NCBI RefSeq assembly: GCF_000695255.1 | Contig: NZ_JMIB01000010.1 | Location: 62,001 to 126,000 of the forward strand | Length of the DNA: 64,000 bases | Reading direction: 5' to 3' | Origin: Photobacterium galatheae | Lineage (GTDB): Bacteria > Pseudomonadota > Gammaproteobacteria > Enterobacterales > Vibrionaceae | In this document: piece by piece, positions 10,620 to 18,495 of the stretch | Layout of the letters: the number at the start of each line of letters is the position of its first letter | Numbering within the stretch: the first letter of the stretch is position 1 | Made by a program: the position numbers and the translations under genes | Notes under the pieces: model-generated | Database searches by the model: none | What the model saw: the letters and a program-made list of their open reading frames with translations, nothing else | What the model was told of the DNA's origin: nothing

Positions 10620-10646
10620 AAAACATGTATCTATAATGCATGTTTT
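10620..10646. promoter_or_regulatory. NsrR operator in the hmp-nsrR intergenic region
   Basis: An 11-bp inverted repeat (AAAACATGTAT, five bases, ATGCATGTTTT) with one mismatch. The core ATGTAT-5-ATGCAT fits the reported gammaproteobacterial NsrR motif (ATGYAT-5-ATRCAT). It lies just upstream of the hmp start, where NsrR would repress until NO destroys its cluster. A second weaker AAGATAT-like repeat follows towards nsrR. Confidence 0.75.
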
Positions 10647-10720
10647 AAAGTTGTATCTGAAATATATCTTTTAGTCAATGAAGGAATTACACTAAGCACT
10701 TCTCCACAAGAGGATAATCC

Positions 10721-11164
10721 GTGCAACTGACCAACTTTACCGACTATGCCCTTCGTGCCTTGATCCTGCTTGGCGCCTTGCCAGACGGGGAACTGACCAG
10801 TATCACCCATGTGAGTGACACCTTCGGCGTGTCAAAAAATCATATGGTGAAAATCATCAATAAACTGGGGCAGTTGGGTTATGTGAAAACAGTTCGCGGG
10901 AAAAACGGGGGGATCCGTCTGGCAAAACCTGCCGGAACGATCGTCATCGGTCAGGTTGTTCGTGATTTAGAGCCACTGCAAGTGGTGAACTGCGCACCGG
11001 AGTTCTGTCACATCACCCCAGCCTGCCGTCTGAAAAACCATCTCGCCAAAGCCAAAGAAGCGTTTCTGGCCCAGCTCGATGAATGCACCATTGCGGATAT
11101 GCTGGCAGACAACGATGCGTTGCTGATTTTGCTGACGCGGCCGCTGGATGAAACAGCCCCATGA
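10721..11164 (+). CDS. nsrR: NO-sensing Rrf2-family repressor NsrR
   Basis: A 147-residue Rrf2-family regulator with an N-terminal winged helix ([36 protein letters not shown]). The three cluster-ligating cysteines have the NsrR spacing, C-4-C-5-C ([12 protein letters not shown]). In this family the Fe-S cluster reacts with nitric oxide, which releases the repressor. The start is GTG at 10721, after AGAGGATAATCC. It is divergent from hmp, its usual target. Confidence 0.95.
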   Translation: MQLTNFTDYALRALILLGALPDGELTSITHVSDTFGVSKNHMVKIINKLGQLGYVKTVRGKNGGIRLAKPAGTIVIGQVVRDLEPLQVVNCAPEFCHITPACRLKNHLAKAKEAFLAQLDECTIADMLADNDALLILLTRPLDETAP

Positions 11165-11181
11165 TTCAAATCCAATGGGGC
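11156..11181. terminator. Hairpin between convergent nsrR and the HsdR-N gene
   Basis: GCCCCAT ... ATGGGGC with a 12-base loop, overlapping the nsrR stop codon. There is no T-run on either side, so termination strength is uncertain. Confidence 0.4.
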
Positions 11182-11199
11182 ACAAAAGCGGTTATCTGA

Positions 11200-12297
11200 C
11201 TAGGAAACAGATGGTTCAGGCTGCATATATCGCTCTGCAACTGAAAGCAATAGATCTGTATGATTGAAAAGATCATCCACACAATCAATCGGATAGCGCG
11301 TTTCTTTTTTATCTTCGCCGATGACACCCAGATACTTCTGTTTTGCATTAAAGTGTAACCGACAGAGTGGTTTACGATTATTGTCATCCAGAAGCACGCC
11401 AAAATAACTCTGTGTATCGCGTGAATGAATTCGGGAAACATCCAGCTTTTGGCGAAGAATGGCTTTCACAACATTAAATCCTTCAATTTCCTCTTCTGTC
11501 GTGACAATTTTAGAATCACCTTCTTTTTCGACTTCTTCATCATTCAATAAAGAAACTGATTCAACCTGAGACACTTTTGACTCAGAACCCATCGCAGATT
11601 GTAAACGCGCATTAATGCTGTCATTTAAAAACTGCTTCAACGCTTTTTGCGTTAAATCCATAAACTGGGCTTTTACTTTCGGCGTCTGAACCCCTTCATA
11701 AACTTTAGAAGTGAAGAATTTCACAAAGTCTTCTTCTGGATGGTTAAACTGATCACCTAAAACTTTCTTAATCTGGCTGGTGTATTTCAACTCCCCTGCG
11801 GCATCCACCACAGAATCAACGTCAAAAGAAGTTTTTGTGAGTTTCTTAACCTCAGGCACTAAATGCTCATCCAGATTTTCAAGATCTAAGGTCAGGAAAG
11901 GCTTTTCATCCATCTTGTTGGGTGCATCCAAATCAGTAAAGAACTGATATTTCACACCATTGGTTAAAATGGCAATTCTGGCATTTGTCACTGAGAAATA
12001 ACGAAAAAGCTGACCTGCATGTTTCGTCGATAATTCGTCACCAAACTTTTTACATTCAATCAGAATCTGCACCTCACCATCTTTCATCAGTGCATAATCA
12101 ACTTTCTCGCCTTTTTTCGTTGCCGTATCTGCAGTAAATTCTGGAATCACTTCTTGCGGGTTAAAAACATCGTAGCCCAAGACTGAATGTAAAAAAGGCA
12201 TCACAAGTGCCGTTTTTGTCGCCTCTTCTGTTGCAAGCGTCCCAGCAAACTGCTCAACCTTTTTCGCTAACGTTTGCAATCTTTCGATGAAATCCAT
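11200..12297 (-). CDS. Orphan HsdR N-terminal-like restriction nuclease domain protein
   Basis: A 365-residue protein resembling stand-alone proteins that carry only the N-terminal nuclease domain of type I restriction subunit R. The signature is TEEATKTALVMPFLHSVLGY, then GYDVFNPQEVIPEF, then KVDYAL and ILIECKK. These give the D...ExK residues of a PD-(D/E)XK nuclease (D in VDYAL, E and K in ECK). The rest (~150-365) has no helicase motifs and includes an acidic linker (SLLNDEEVEKEGDSK). The start at ATG 12297 follows AAGGAG by six bases; the frame is open further upstream but that part looks noncoding. No methylase or specificity gene is nearby, so it is not a complete R-M system. Its function is unknown. 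Confidence 0.75.
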   Translation of the reverse strand: MDFIERLQTLAKKVEQFAGTLATEEATKTALVMPFLHSVLGYDVFNPQEVIPEFTADTATKKGEKVDYALMKDGEVQILIECKKFGDELSTKHAGQLFRYFSVTNARIAILTNGVKYQFFTDLDAPNKMDEKPFLTLDLENLDEHLVPEVKKLTKTSFDVDSVVDAAGELKYTSQIKKVLGDQFNHPEEDFVKFFTSKVYEGVQTPKVKAQFMDLTQKALKQFLNDSINARLQSAMGSESKVSQVESVSLLNDEEVEKEGDSKIVTTEEEIEGFNVVKAILRQKLDVSRIHSRDTQSYFGVLLDDNNRKPLCRLHFNAKQKYLGVIGEDKKETRYPIDCVDDLFNHTDLLLSVAERYMQPEPSVS

Positions 12298-12472
12298 GCT
12301 CAACTCCTTTTTTAATGCTTCGTTCGAAACATAGTGCCTTTGCACAAGAGCACATAGAAAAGAGGTTCGAAAAGTGATCCTGCTATCAAAATATTCCCTG
12401 AAATCAATGCCTATTGATTGTCCATCTTTCAATTAGACCGAAGTGCATTTTTCATGGGCGTTTTTCATAAAC

Positions 12473-12504
12473 AAAAAAAGCCCCGATACAAGACGTATGG
12501 GGCT
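12473..12504 (-). terminator. Terminator of the puuE-uraD-allA-puuD operon
   Basis: On the - strand AGCCCC ... GGGGCT with a 14-base loop followed by seven T. It is the first classical terminator downstream of puuD. Confidence 0.75.
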
Positions 12505-12549
12505 GGTCACATATTATGGATTGATATGTAAAGGAGATTATTACCTTGC

Positions 12550-12589
12550 CTATCCGGCACTGCAGATTAGTCGACTGCAGCACCGGATA
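12550..12589. other. Long hairpin downstream of puuD
   Basis: TATCCGGCACTGCAG and CTGCAGCACCGGATA form a 15-bp inverted repeat with two mismatches around a 9-base loop. It lies 50-90 bases after the puuD stop and before the terminator. It may protect the 3' end of the operon transcript. Confidence 0.45.
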
Positions 12590-12637
12590 TTTCAGGACTA
12601 ACGGACGATAACGCAGGGATTTTCACCCCACAGGGCG

Positions 12638-13891
12638 CTAGAGTTGCGCGCCCTGTTTTACCCAGGCGCCGATGAGTTTACGCTCGTCATCAGTCATCTG
12701 AGTCAGGTTACCCAGCGGCATGACTTTCGTCTGAACCGCCTGAGCAACAATACGTGGTGCATTGACTTTAATTTCTTCCGGTGTATCCAGAATCACCCCG
12801 GCAGGCGCGGTTTTAAACGCTGCATGAGTCGGGTGTGCAGAATGACACACCGAACAACGCTCCTGAATGACATCATTGACCTGAGCGAAAGTCACTCCAT
12901 TGCGATTTGGTTTTGCTGCTGTGGTCTGACCCGCTTCACCCTGATCAGTCGGCGACTCAACGTGCGCAGCAGGCGCAGATGTCTCACCCATTCTGCTGGC
13001 GTAAGGCGAGGTCACAAATGCCAGCGCCACCATGCCCAATGCTGCCAGCGGCAATGTCCACGCAAACTTCTGCCCCCCATGACGGGTGTTGAAGTAATGG
13101 CGAACCAGAATACTGAATACCGCCAGACCTGCCAAAATCAGCCAGTTGTATTCCGAACCATAGGTACTCGGGAAGTGGTTACTGATCATGATGAAGAGGA
13201 CGGGCAGCGTCAGGTAGTTATTGTGACGCGAGCGCAGCAAACCTTTTGCCGGCAACACCGGATCCGGTTCTCGGTTTTCTTCGATGGCTTTCACCAGACC
13301 ACGCTGCGCCGGCATGATGACGAAGAACACGTTCCCGACCATGATGGTCCCGATGATGGCACCGACGTGAATATAAGCACCCCGGCCACTGAAGACCTGG
13401 CTCAGACCATACGCTGCACCGACCAGACCAAAGAACAAAATAATAGACAACAAGACCGGTGTTTTACCCAGCGGTGAATCACACAGCAGGTGATAGATGA
13501 TCCAGCCTGCAGCCAGTGCCCCCACGCCCAGCGCAACGGAAGCCGTTGAGCTTAGACCAGAACCCGGTGCAACCAGATAAATATCAGCATTGAGGTAATA
13601 CACCACAGCCAGTAACAGAACGCCGGTGATCCAAGTGAAATAAGCTTCCCACTTAAACCAGTGCAGATTATCCGGCATGCTGGGTGGCGCCAGCTTGTAT
13701 TTTTCCAGATGGTAAATCCCGCCGCCGTGAATGGCCCAGAGATCACCGGACAGGCCGGTTTTCGGGTTCACTCGGTTCAGGTTGTTTTCCAGCCAGATAA
13801 AGTAGAAAGAGGCACCAATCCATGCGATACCTACAATCATGTGAATCCAGCGAATTACCAGATTCAGCCATTCCGTCATATGTGGATCCAT
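12638..13891 (-). CDS. puuD: PuuD, membrane urate oxidase with C-terminal cytochrome c domain
   Basis: PuuD oxidises urate to 5-hydroxyisourate and feeds the electrons into a fused cytochrome c, rather than making peroxide as soluble uricase does. The 417 residues start with about eight membrane segments (the first in the NLVIRWIHMIVGIAWIGASF region), including the conserved ALGVGALAAGWIIYHLLCD area. The C-terminal ~90 residues hold a periplasmic haem c site, ERCSVCHSAHP (CxxCH), with a probable distal Met in TKVMPLGN. AGGAG precedes the ATG. It is the last gene of the - strand purine operon and replaces a cofactor-free urate oxidase, none of which is seen here. Confidence 0.93.
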   Translation of the reverse strand: MDPHMTEWLNLVIRWIHMIVGIAWIGASFYFIWLENNLNRVNPKTGLSGDLWAIHGGGIYHLEKYKLAPPSMPDNLHWFKWEAYFTWITGVLLLAVVYYLNADIYLVAPGSGLSSTASVALGVGALAAGWIIYHLLCDSPLGKTPVLLSIILFFGLVGAAYGLSQVFSGRGAYIHVGAIIGTIMVGNVFFVIMPAQRGLVKAIEENREPDPVLPAKGLLRSRHNNYLTLPVLFIMISNHFPSTYGSEYNWLILAGLAVFSILVRHYFNTRHGGQKFAWTLPLAALGMVALAFVTSPYASRMGETSAPAAHVESPTDQGEAGQTTAAKPNRNGVTFAQVNDVIQERCSVCHSAHPTHAAFKTAPAGVILDTPEEIKVNAPRIVAQAVQTKVMPLGNLTQMTDDERKLIGAWVKQGAQL

Positions 13892-13937
13892 AACGAACTC
13901 CTGTTATGTTATGCGTTCTTTGATTGCCTCTGGCTTA

Positions 13938-14483
13938 TCAAAGTACGACGGTTGATGCTTCCTGCTCCAAACTGCTCAGTGATAATTCGATACGGACATC
14001 GTCAGAGAAGTGCACTTCATCGCAGTTATTGCCGGGACCGGCACGGTCAACCACCAGAAACTGGTCGTTTTCGTGCAGCGCCAGCACCGGGTGGTGCCAG
14101 ACCCCTTTTCCATAATTCACGCCCTGACGTCCATGACTGTAAAACGCCTTAAGCTGAGCGGGGTCGGGTGTATCCCCTTTCGGGGCCACCAGGATCAGGT
14201 ACGGATGACCCAGTAAAGGAATGAAAGCCTGAGAACCCAGCGGATGCCGCTCCATCATGGTTATCCGCAGCGGATAATTCAGGGGCTGGGCTTCAAAGAT
14301 ACTGATGATTGCTGCGCCACCTTCATCCGCGACATCCACATTCGCCATGGCATGGTACCGTCGGGTCGAGCCATTGTTGATCATAAAGTATTCGCTGACT
14401 TCTTTATCAATAACATCACCGAAAGGGGCAAATGCTTCACGCGTGAGCGGCTCAATCGTCAGTTGTCTTACTGCTGTACTCAT
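13938..14483 (-). CDS. allA: Ureidoglycolate lyase
   Basis: AllA splits ureidoglycolate into glyoxylate and urea, the last step of the allantoin branch. The ~181-residue cupin-like protein has the family stretches LTREAFAPFGDVI at the N-terminus, MMERHPLGSQAFIPL (~85), and GVNYGKGVWHHPVLAL (~130), the latter with the active-site His. I chose ATG 14483 (MSTAVRQL), nine bases after AGGA; an ATG three codons upstream has no spacing from that site. It lies between uraD and puuD in one operon. Confidence 0.92.
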   Translation of the reverse strand: MSTAVRQLTIEPLTREAFAPFGDVIDKEVSEYFMINNGSTRRYHAMANVDVADEGGAAIISIFEAQPLNYPLRITMMERHPLGSQAFIPLLGHPYLILVAPKGDTPDPAQLKAFYSHGRQGVNYGKGVWHHPVLALHENDQFLVVDRAGPGNNCDEVHFSDDVRIELSLSSLEQEASTVVL

Positions 14484-14503
14484 CCTTTCCATTCCTGTTC
14501 GGG

Positions 14504-15022
14504 TTACATAGTCTGCAAACGGAACAAAGCGATCTTATTGATCTCTTTGAGCGCCTGATGAAACTCAACGTCAATCTCATTGCCTAATCGCGCCTCGAAC
14601 GATTCAAGGATTTGGTAACGATTGGCCCCTTTCACTGCCATGATGAAGGGAAACTGAAATCGTGCTTTGTAGCTGTCGTTGTAACGATTGAATTTTTCGA
14701 ATTCTTCCGGGGAACACTGATCGATGCCTGCGCCCGCCTGTTCCGCAGTTGATGCTGCGGTCAGTTCACCATTTACCGCAGCGCGTCCGGCCAAATCCGG
14801 GTGCGCATTGATCAGTGCCAGTTGTGCTTCATGACTGGCTGATAACAAAGTATCGGCCATCCGCGCGTGTAATGTGGCAATCTCATCATCTGCCTCACTG
14901 ATACCGCTGTCATACACTTTTTCCGCCACCCAAGGGCTGTGCTCATACACATCGGCAAAGTGAGCGACAAACTCATCCCGGGTCATCTGGCTCGGTTGGC
15001 AGGACGTAAAACGTGCCATCAT
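14504..15022 (-). CDS. uraD: OHCU decarboxylase
   Basis: UraD converts 2-oxo-4-hydroxy-4-carboxy-5-ureidoimidazoline (OHCU) to S-allantoin. The ~172 residues carry the catalytic-His motif NAHPDLAGRAAV, SPEEFEKFNRYNDSYKARF and FPFIMAVKG, all diagnostic. The first of two adjacent ATGs (15022) shares a base with the puuE stop and follows AAGGAG by five bases; the second ATG (15019) is equally usable. It lies between puuE and allA. Confidence 0.93.
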   Translation of the reverse strand: MMARFTSCQPSQMTRDEFVAHFADVYEHSPWVAEKVYDSGISEADDEIATLHARMADTLLSASHEAQLALINAHPDLAGRAAVNGELTAASTAEQAGAGIDQCSPEEFEKFNRYNDSYKARFQFPFIMAVKGANRYQILESFEARLGNEIDVEFHQALKEINKIALFRLQTM

Positions 15023-15945
15023 TAAAACTCCTTCATCTTTGGGTGCGGGTGATGCTCGTGCCAGTGCTTGGCAATATCTACTCGGCGACACAGCCAGACT
15101 TTATCGTGCTGTCTGACGTATTCCAGAAAGCGGCGCAATGCGGCAATCCGTCCCGGACGGCCAATCAAACGGCAATGCAAACCCACGGACATCATCTTGG
15201 GTGCGGTTTCACCTTCTTCATACAGGGTGTCAAAGGTATCTTTTAAATAGTTGAAGAACTGATCCCCGGCGTTAAAGCCCTGAACGGTCGCAAAGCGCAT
15301 GTCATTGACATCCAGGGTATAAGGAATGACCAGCTGAGGTTTCGGGCCGTCTTCATGCCAGTAAGGCAGATCATCATCGTAGGCGTCTGAGTCATACAGA
15401 AAGCCGCCTTCTTCCGCGACCAGACGGCGCGTGTTCGGGCCGGTACGGCCGGTATACCAGCCATAAGGACGCTCGCCCGTCAGATCCCGGATGATCTCGA
15501 TGGCTTTCATCATATGATCACGTTCTTCAGACTCATCCATATTCTGATAATCAATCCAGCGATAACCGTGGCTGCAGATTTCGTGGCCCGCTTCAACAAA
15601 GGCTTTCGCCACATCCGGATGACGTTCCAGCGCCATCGCCACCCCAAAGATGGTCAACGGAATATCGTACTGCTTGAACAGACGCAGGATACGCCAGACA
15701 CCCGCGCGGCTGCCGTATTCATAAATCGATTCCATACTGATATGACGCTGGCCCGGAAATGGCTGTGCAGCAGGAATTTCCGATAAGAATGCTTCCGACT
15801 CACTATCGCCATGAAGAATGCAACGTTCTCCACCTTCTTCGTAGTTGAGAACAAAAGAGACAGCGACGCGAGCGTCATTTGGCCAACGAGGGTGCGGTGG
15901 GACAGCACCATAGCCGATCAGATTGCGTGGATACTCATTACTCAC
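15022..15945 (-). CDS. puuE: PuuE allantoinase (polysaccharide-deacetylase fold)
   Basis: A metal-independent allantoinase of the carbohydrate esterase 4-like fold that hydrolyses allantoin to allantoate. The 307-residue protein shows YPRNLIGYGAVPPHPRWPND at the start, VSFVLNYEEGGE, GHEICSHGYRWIDYQ (~130) and MMSVGLHCRLIGRPGR (~255), as in Pseudomonas PuuE. I start it at GTG 15945, six bases after AAGGAG. The frame is open 14 codons further but without a ribosome site. It is the first gene of the - operon, divergent from uraH. Confidence 0.93.
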   Translation of the reverse strand: MSNEYPRNLIGYGAVPPHPRWPNDARVAVSFVLNYEEGGERCILHGDSESEAFLSEIPAAQPFPGQRHISMESIYEYGSRAGVWRILRLFKQYDIPLTIFGVAMALERHPDVAKAFVEAGHEICSHGYRWIDYQNMDESEERDHMMKAIEIIRDLTGERPYGWYTGRTGPNTRRLVAEEGGFLYDSDAYDDDLPYWHEDGPKPQLVIPYTLDVNDMRFATVQGFNAGDQFFNYLKDTFDTLYEEGETAPKMMSVGLHCRLIGRPGRIAALRRFLEYVRQHDKVWLCRRVDIAKHWHEHHPHPKMKEF

Positions 15946-15968
15946 ACATGACTCCTTTTGATCCGAAT

Positions 15969-15986
15969 TGGTCAACCTGATGACCA
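15969..15986. promoter_or_regulatory. Palindrome in the puuE 5' region
   Basis: TGGTCA-6-TGACCA, a perfect inverted repeat beginning 24 bases upstream of the puuE GTG. The half-sites resemble those of the xdhA operators but face outward, so it may be a different regulator's site. Confidence 0.35.
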
Positions 15987-16010
15987 TCTGATAATCAATT
16001 TATAACAGTG

Positions 16011-16022
16011 ATTGTATACAAT
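16011..16022. promoter_or_regulatory. ATTGTATACAAT operator-like palindrome
   Basis: A perfect 12-bp palindrome in the divergent puuE-uraH region, of the form typical for FadR-subfamily GntR regulators (TGTATACA core). The same core recurs at 16777-16788 in front of the next gene, which suggests one regulator acts on both promoters. No GntR gene is next to it. Confidence 0.5.
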
Positions 16023-16338
16023 ATCCAGATTTTTTGTAAATAAATTGTACCTAACATTTTTTGTGAACAATCAAAAAATGTTAACCCATTGTGACCACAA
16101 CCTTGCTTTCTTAAATATCAATATCTTATCGAGTTTCCATAGCCGACAAGGGCTTAGCACCCTTAACTATCAGGTTAACATTTCAGTTACACAGCACTTT
16201 ACTAATCGACAAAGTTGTGTACATAGTTAAATACAATGTGTCGAACTGATATCGGATCACACAGAAGGTATAGAATGTGCCATGCAACAAGGCATTCCGA
16301 TTCATACAACGAAAGGAGCGCAATGCGCGAGATTATCC

Positions 16339-16692
16339 ATGGGAAAACTGACAACTCACGTGCTTGATACAGCCTCAGGCTTACCCGGTTCAGAAATCAA
16401 AGTGTCGCTGTTCCGTCAGGAAGGCACCGATTTTGTGCTGGTAAAAACCACGCACACCAACTCAGACGGCCGGACTGATCAGCCCTTACTGGAAGGTGAT
16501 GACCTCACTGCCGGTAAATATCAACTGGTCTTTGAGACGGCGCACTACTTCAGACAGCAAGGGGTTGAACTGGCTTCAGTGCCTTTCCTGGATGATGTCG
16601 TGATTCGTTTTGGGATTGCCGATGCCAGCAGCCACTATCACGTCCCGTTACTGGTCTCCCCTTACAGCTTCTCCACCTATCGGGGCAGTTGA
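16339..16692 (+). CDS. uraH: 5-hydroxyisourate hydrolase
   Basis: A transthyretin-like enzyme that opens 5-hydroxyisourate to OHCU, between PuuD and UraD. From ATG 16339 it has 117 residues, the usual length, with [17 protein letters not shown] at the N-terminus and the diagnostic C-terminal YRGS after [13 protein letters not shown]. There is no ribosome site close to this ATG. The good AAAGGAG at 16311-16317 is spaced for an ATG at 16323 that lies in another frame and ends after 14 codons. The true frame is also open back to ATG 16282. See findings. Divergent from puuE. Confidence 0.9.
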   Translation: MGKLTTHVLDTASGLPGSEIKVSLFRQEGTDFVLVKTTHTNSDGRTDQPLLEGDDLTAGKYQLVFETAHYFRQQGVELASVPFLDDVVIRFGIADASSHYHVPLLVSPYSFSTYRGS

Positions 16693-16967
16693 TCCAAAAC
16701 ACAGCAAAGTAGCAACCCTTTTCTCTCGGGCCTGTGGTCAGATACAGGTTCGGGAGTGGCGCAAGAGATTTTGAAGATTGTATACAAAAGTGCAGGCTGA
16801 GTAGTAATCACTTCAGAAACCATGCAGTTTTCGGCAGCGAGCAAGCCGGAAGGATTTCAGCAAGTGACGGCCTGGAGATAGAGGGAAAGCCCTGATTCGT
16901 CTGCGAAGTTGGATACTCCAATAATAGCCAGCACACTGATGATCAGGCACAAAAAGGAAGCGTCGTC
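16693..16967 (+). other. Leader region before the NCS2 purine permease
   Basis: 275 bases with a GntR-type palindrome and several possible stems, for example CCTGT ... ACAGG framed by CTC/GAG at about 16729-16756. It looks like a long structured 5' leader. I do not recognise a known riboswitch class. Confidence 0.3.
16777..16788. promoter_or_regulatory. Second TTGTATACAA operator-like site
   Basis: ATTGTATACAAA, 11 of 12 bases identical to the site at 16011-16022, lying 180 bases upstream of the purine permease gene. Confidence 0.45.
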
Positions 16968-18314
16968 ATGAACAATTCGAAAACAGAAACGCTCAGCCGT
17001 TCTGAAGCCAGTTCAGCTTCATTGTTAGAGCGCCTGTTTAAACTCAGCGCTCACGGTTCCAGCGTGAGAAATGAGATCGTCGGTGGGATCACAACCTTTG
17101 CCACCATGGCTTACATCATTTTCGTCAACCCACAAATCATGTCGGCCTCAGGCATGGATGCTGAAGCGATCTTTGTCGCTACCTGTATTGGTGCTGCGAT
17201 TGGTACATTGCTGATGGGCCTGTTTGCAAACTGGCCGGTCGGTCTGGCGCCGGGCATGGGCCTGAATGCCTTCTTCGCCTTCACCGTTGTCGGTGAAATG
17301 GGCTATAGCTGGCAGGTTGCCCTGGGGGCCGTGTTTATCTCAGGTATTCTGTTTGTCGCGATGAGTTTTTATAAAGTCCGCGAATGGATTATCGAAAGTA
17401 TTCCCGAAAGCCTGCGGTATTCGATGACTGCGGGGGTTGGCCTGTTTCTGGGACTCATTGGTCTGAAAACCGCTGGCATCGTTGTCGATAATCCCGCCAC
17501 GCTGGTGAGTCTGGGTGATTTTACTCAGCCACAGGCACTGCTGGCTGCCATCTGCTTTCTGATCATCGCAGTGCTGAGTGAACGCAATATCTTTGGTGCC
17601 GTGCTGATCGGGATGTTCAGTGTCACCCTGATAGGCTTCATGCTGGGGCTGGTTCAGTACAACGGTGTCATCGCCATGCCGCCAAGCCTTGCGCCGACCC
17701 TGTTTGCCATGGACATCACCGGCGCTCTGAATGTTTCAATGATCAGCGTGATTCTGGCTTTCCTGTTCGTCAACATGTTTGATACCGCAGGGACTCTGAT
17801 GGGTGTGGCTGAACGTGCCCATCTGCGCAACAAGGAAACCGGCCGCATCGAAGGTCTGAGCAAAGCGCTGAAAGCTGACAGTATCGCCAGTGTCGCCGGT
17901 GCCTGTGTCGGCTGCCCGCCAGTCACCAGTTACGTCGAGAGTGCAGCCGGTGTTGCTGCTGGCGGCCGCACGGGCCTGTCTGCCATCGTGATCGGGCTGC
18001 TGTTCATTGCTGCGATTTTCTTCTCGCCTCTGGCTGGAATGATCCCGGCCTATGCCACGGCCGGGGCGCTGATTTACGTCGCCTTTGTCATGATGAGCAG
18101 TATGCAGCATGTGAAGTGGAACGACTTCACCGACGCCGCACCCGCAGCAATCACCGCGCTGATGATGCCACTGACATTCTCGATCGCCAATGGTATCGCG
18201 CTGGGTTTTATCACCTTTACCATACTCAAAGTCGCTACGGGCAGAACCAAAGATGTCTCCATCAGTATGTACATCCTGACCGCGATCTTTGTGGCCAAGC
18301 TGGTGTATCTCTGA
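16968..18314 (+). CDS. NCS2 AzgA-type purine permease (adenine/guanine/hypoxanthine)
   Basis: A 448-residue inner-membrane nucleobase:cation symporter with about 12-14 membrane segments. It closely resembles the AdeP/PurP branch of the AzgA-like NCS2 group: RNEIVGGITTFATMAYIIFV, GLAPGMGLNAFFAF, LINLFDSAGT-like FLFVNMFDTAGTLMGV, and TSYVESAAGVAAGGRTGL. Substrates in this group are adenine, guanine or hypoxanthine; which one cannot be read from sequence. AAAGGAAG precedes the ATG. It sits between uraH and a second NCS2 gene of the other branch, so the locus brings in both salvageable purines and xanthine/urate. Confidence 0.9.
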   Translation: MNNSKTETLSRSEASSASLLERLFKLSAHGSSVRNEIVGGITTFATMAYIIFVNPQIMSASGMDAEAIFVATCIGAAIGTLLMGLFANWPVGLAPGMGLNAFFAFTVVGEMGYSWQVALGAVFISGILFVAMSFYKVREWIIESIPESLRYSMTAGVGLFLGLIGLKTAGIVVDNPATLVSLGDFTQPQALLAAICFLIIAVLSERNIFGAVLIGMFSVTLIGFMLGLVQYNGVIAMPPSLAPTLFAMDITGALNVSMISVILAFLFVNMFDTAGTLMGVAERAHLRNKETGRIEGLSKALKADSIASVAGACVGCPPVTSYVESAAGVAAGGRTGLSAIVIGLLFIAAIFFSPLAGMIPAYATAGALIYVAFVMMSSMQHVKWNDFTDAAPAAITALMMPLTFSIANGIALGFITFTILKVATGRTKDVSISMYILTAIFVAKLVYL

Positions 18315-18495
18315 TGAATGGCTGAGGCAACACAACCGCCATTCACACCACCATAAAAATAATGATTCGGTGCACACTTCCTTCTGCCGTGAACGTCAGA
18401 AGCGGGTCACTGCACCCTTTAAAAACCAAAAAACGTAAACACGACATTCACCCTACGCAGCCAATTCATCGGATGAATTGTGGAGAAACAACACC

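Noticed and set aside
12644..13477. 277-residue + strand frame opposite puuD
   Set aside because: Cys/Arg/His-rich translation with no domain; the puuD frame on the other strand has membrane helices and a CxxCH site.
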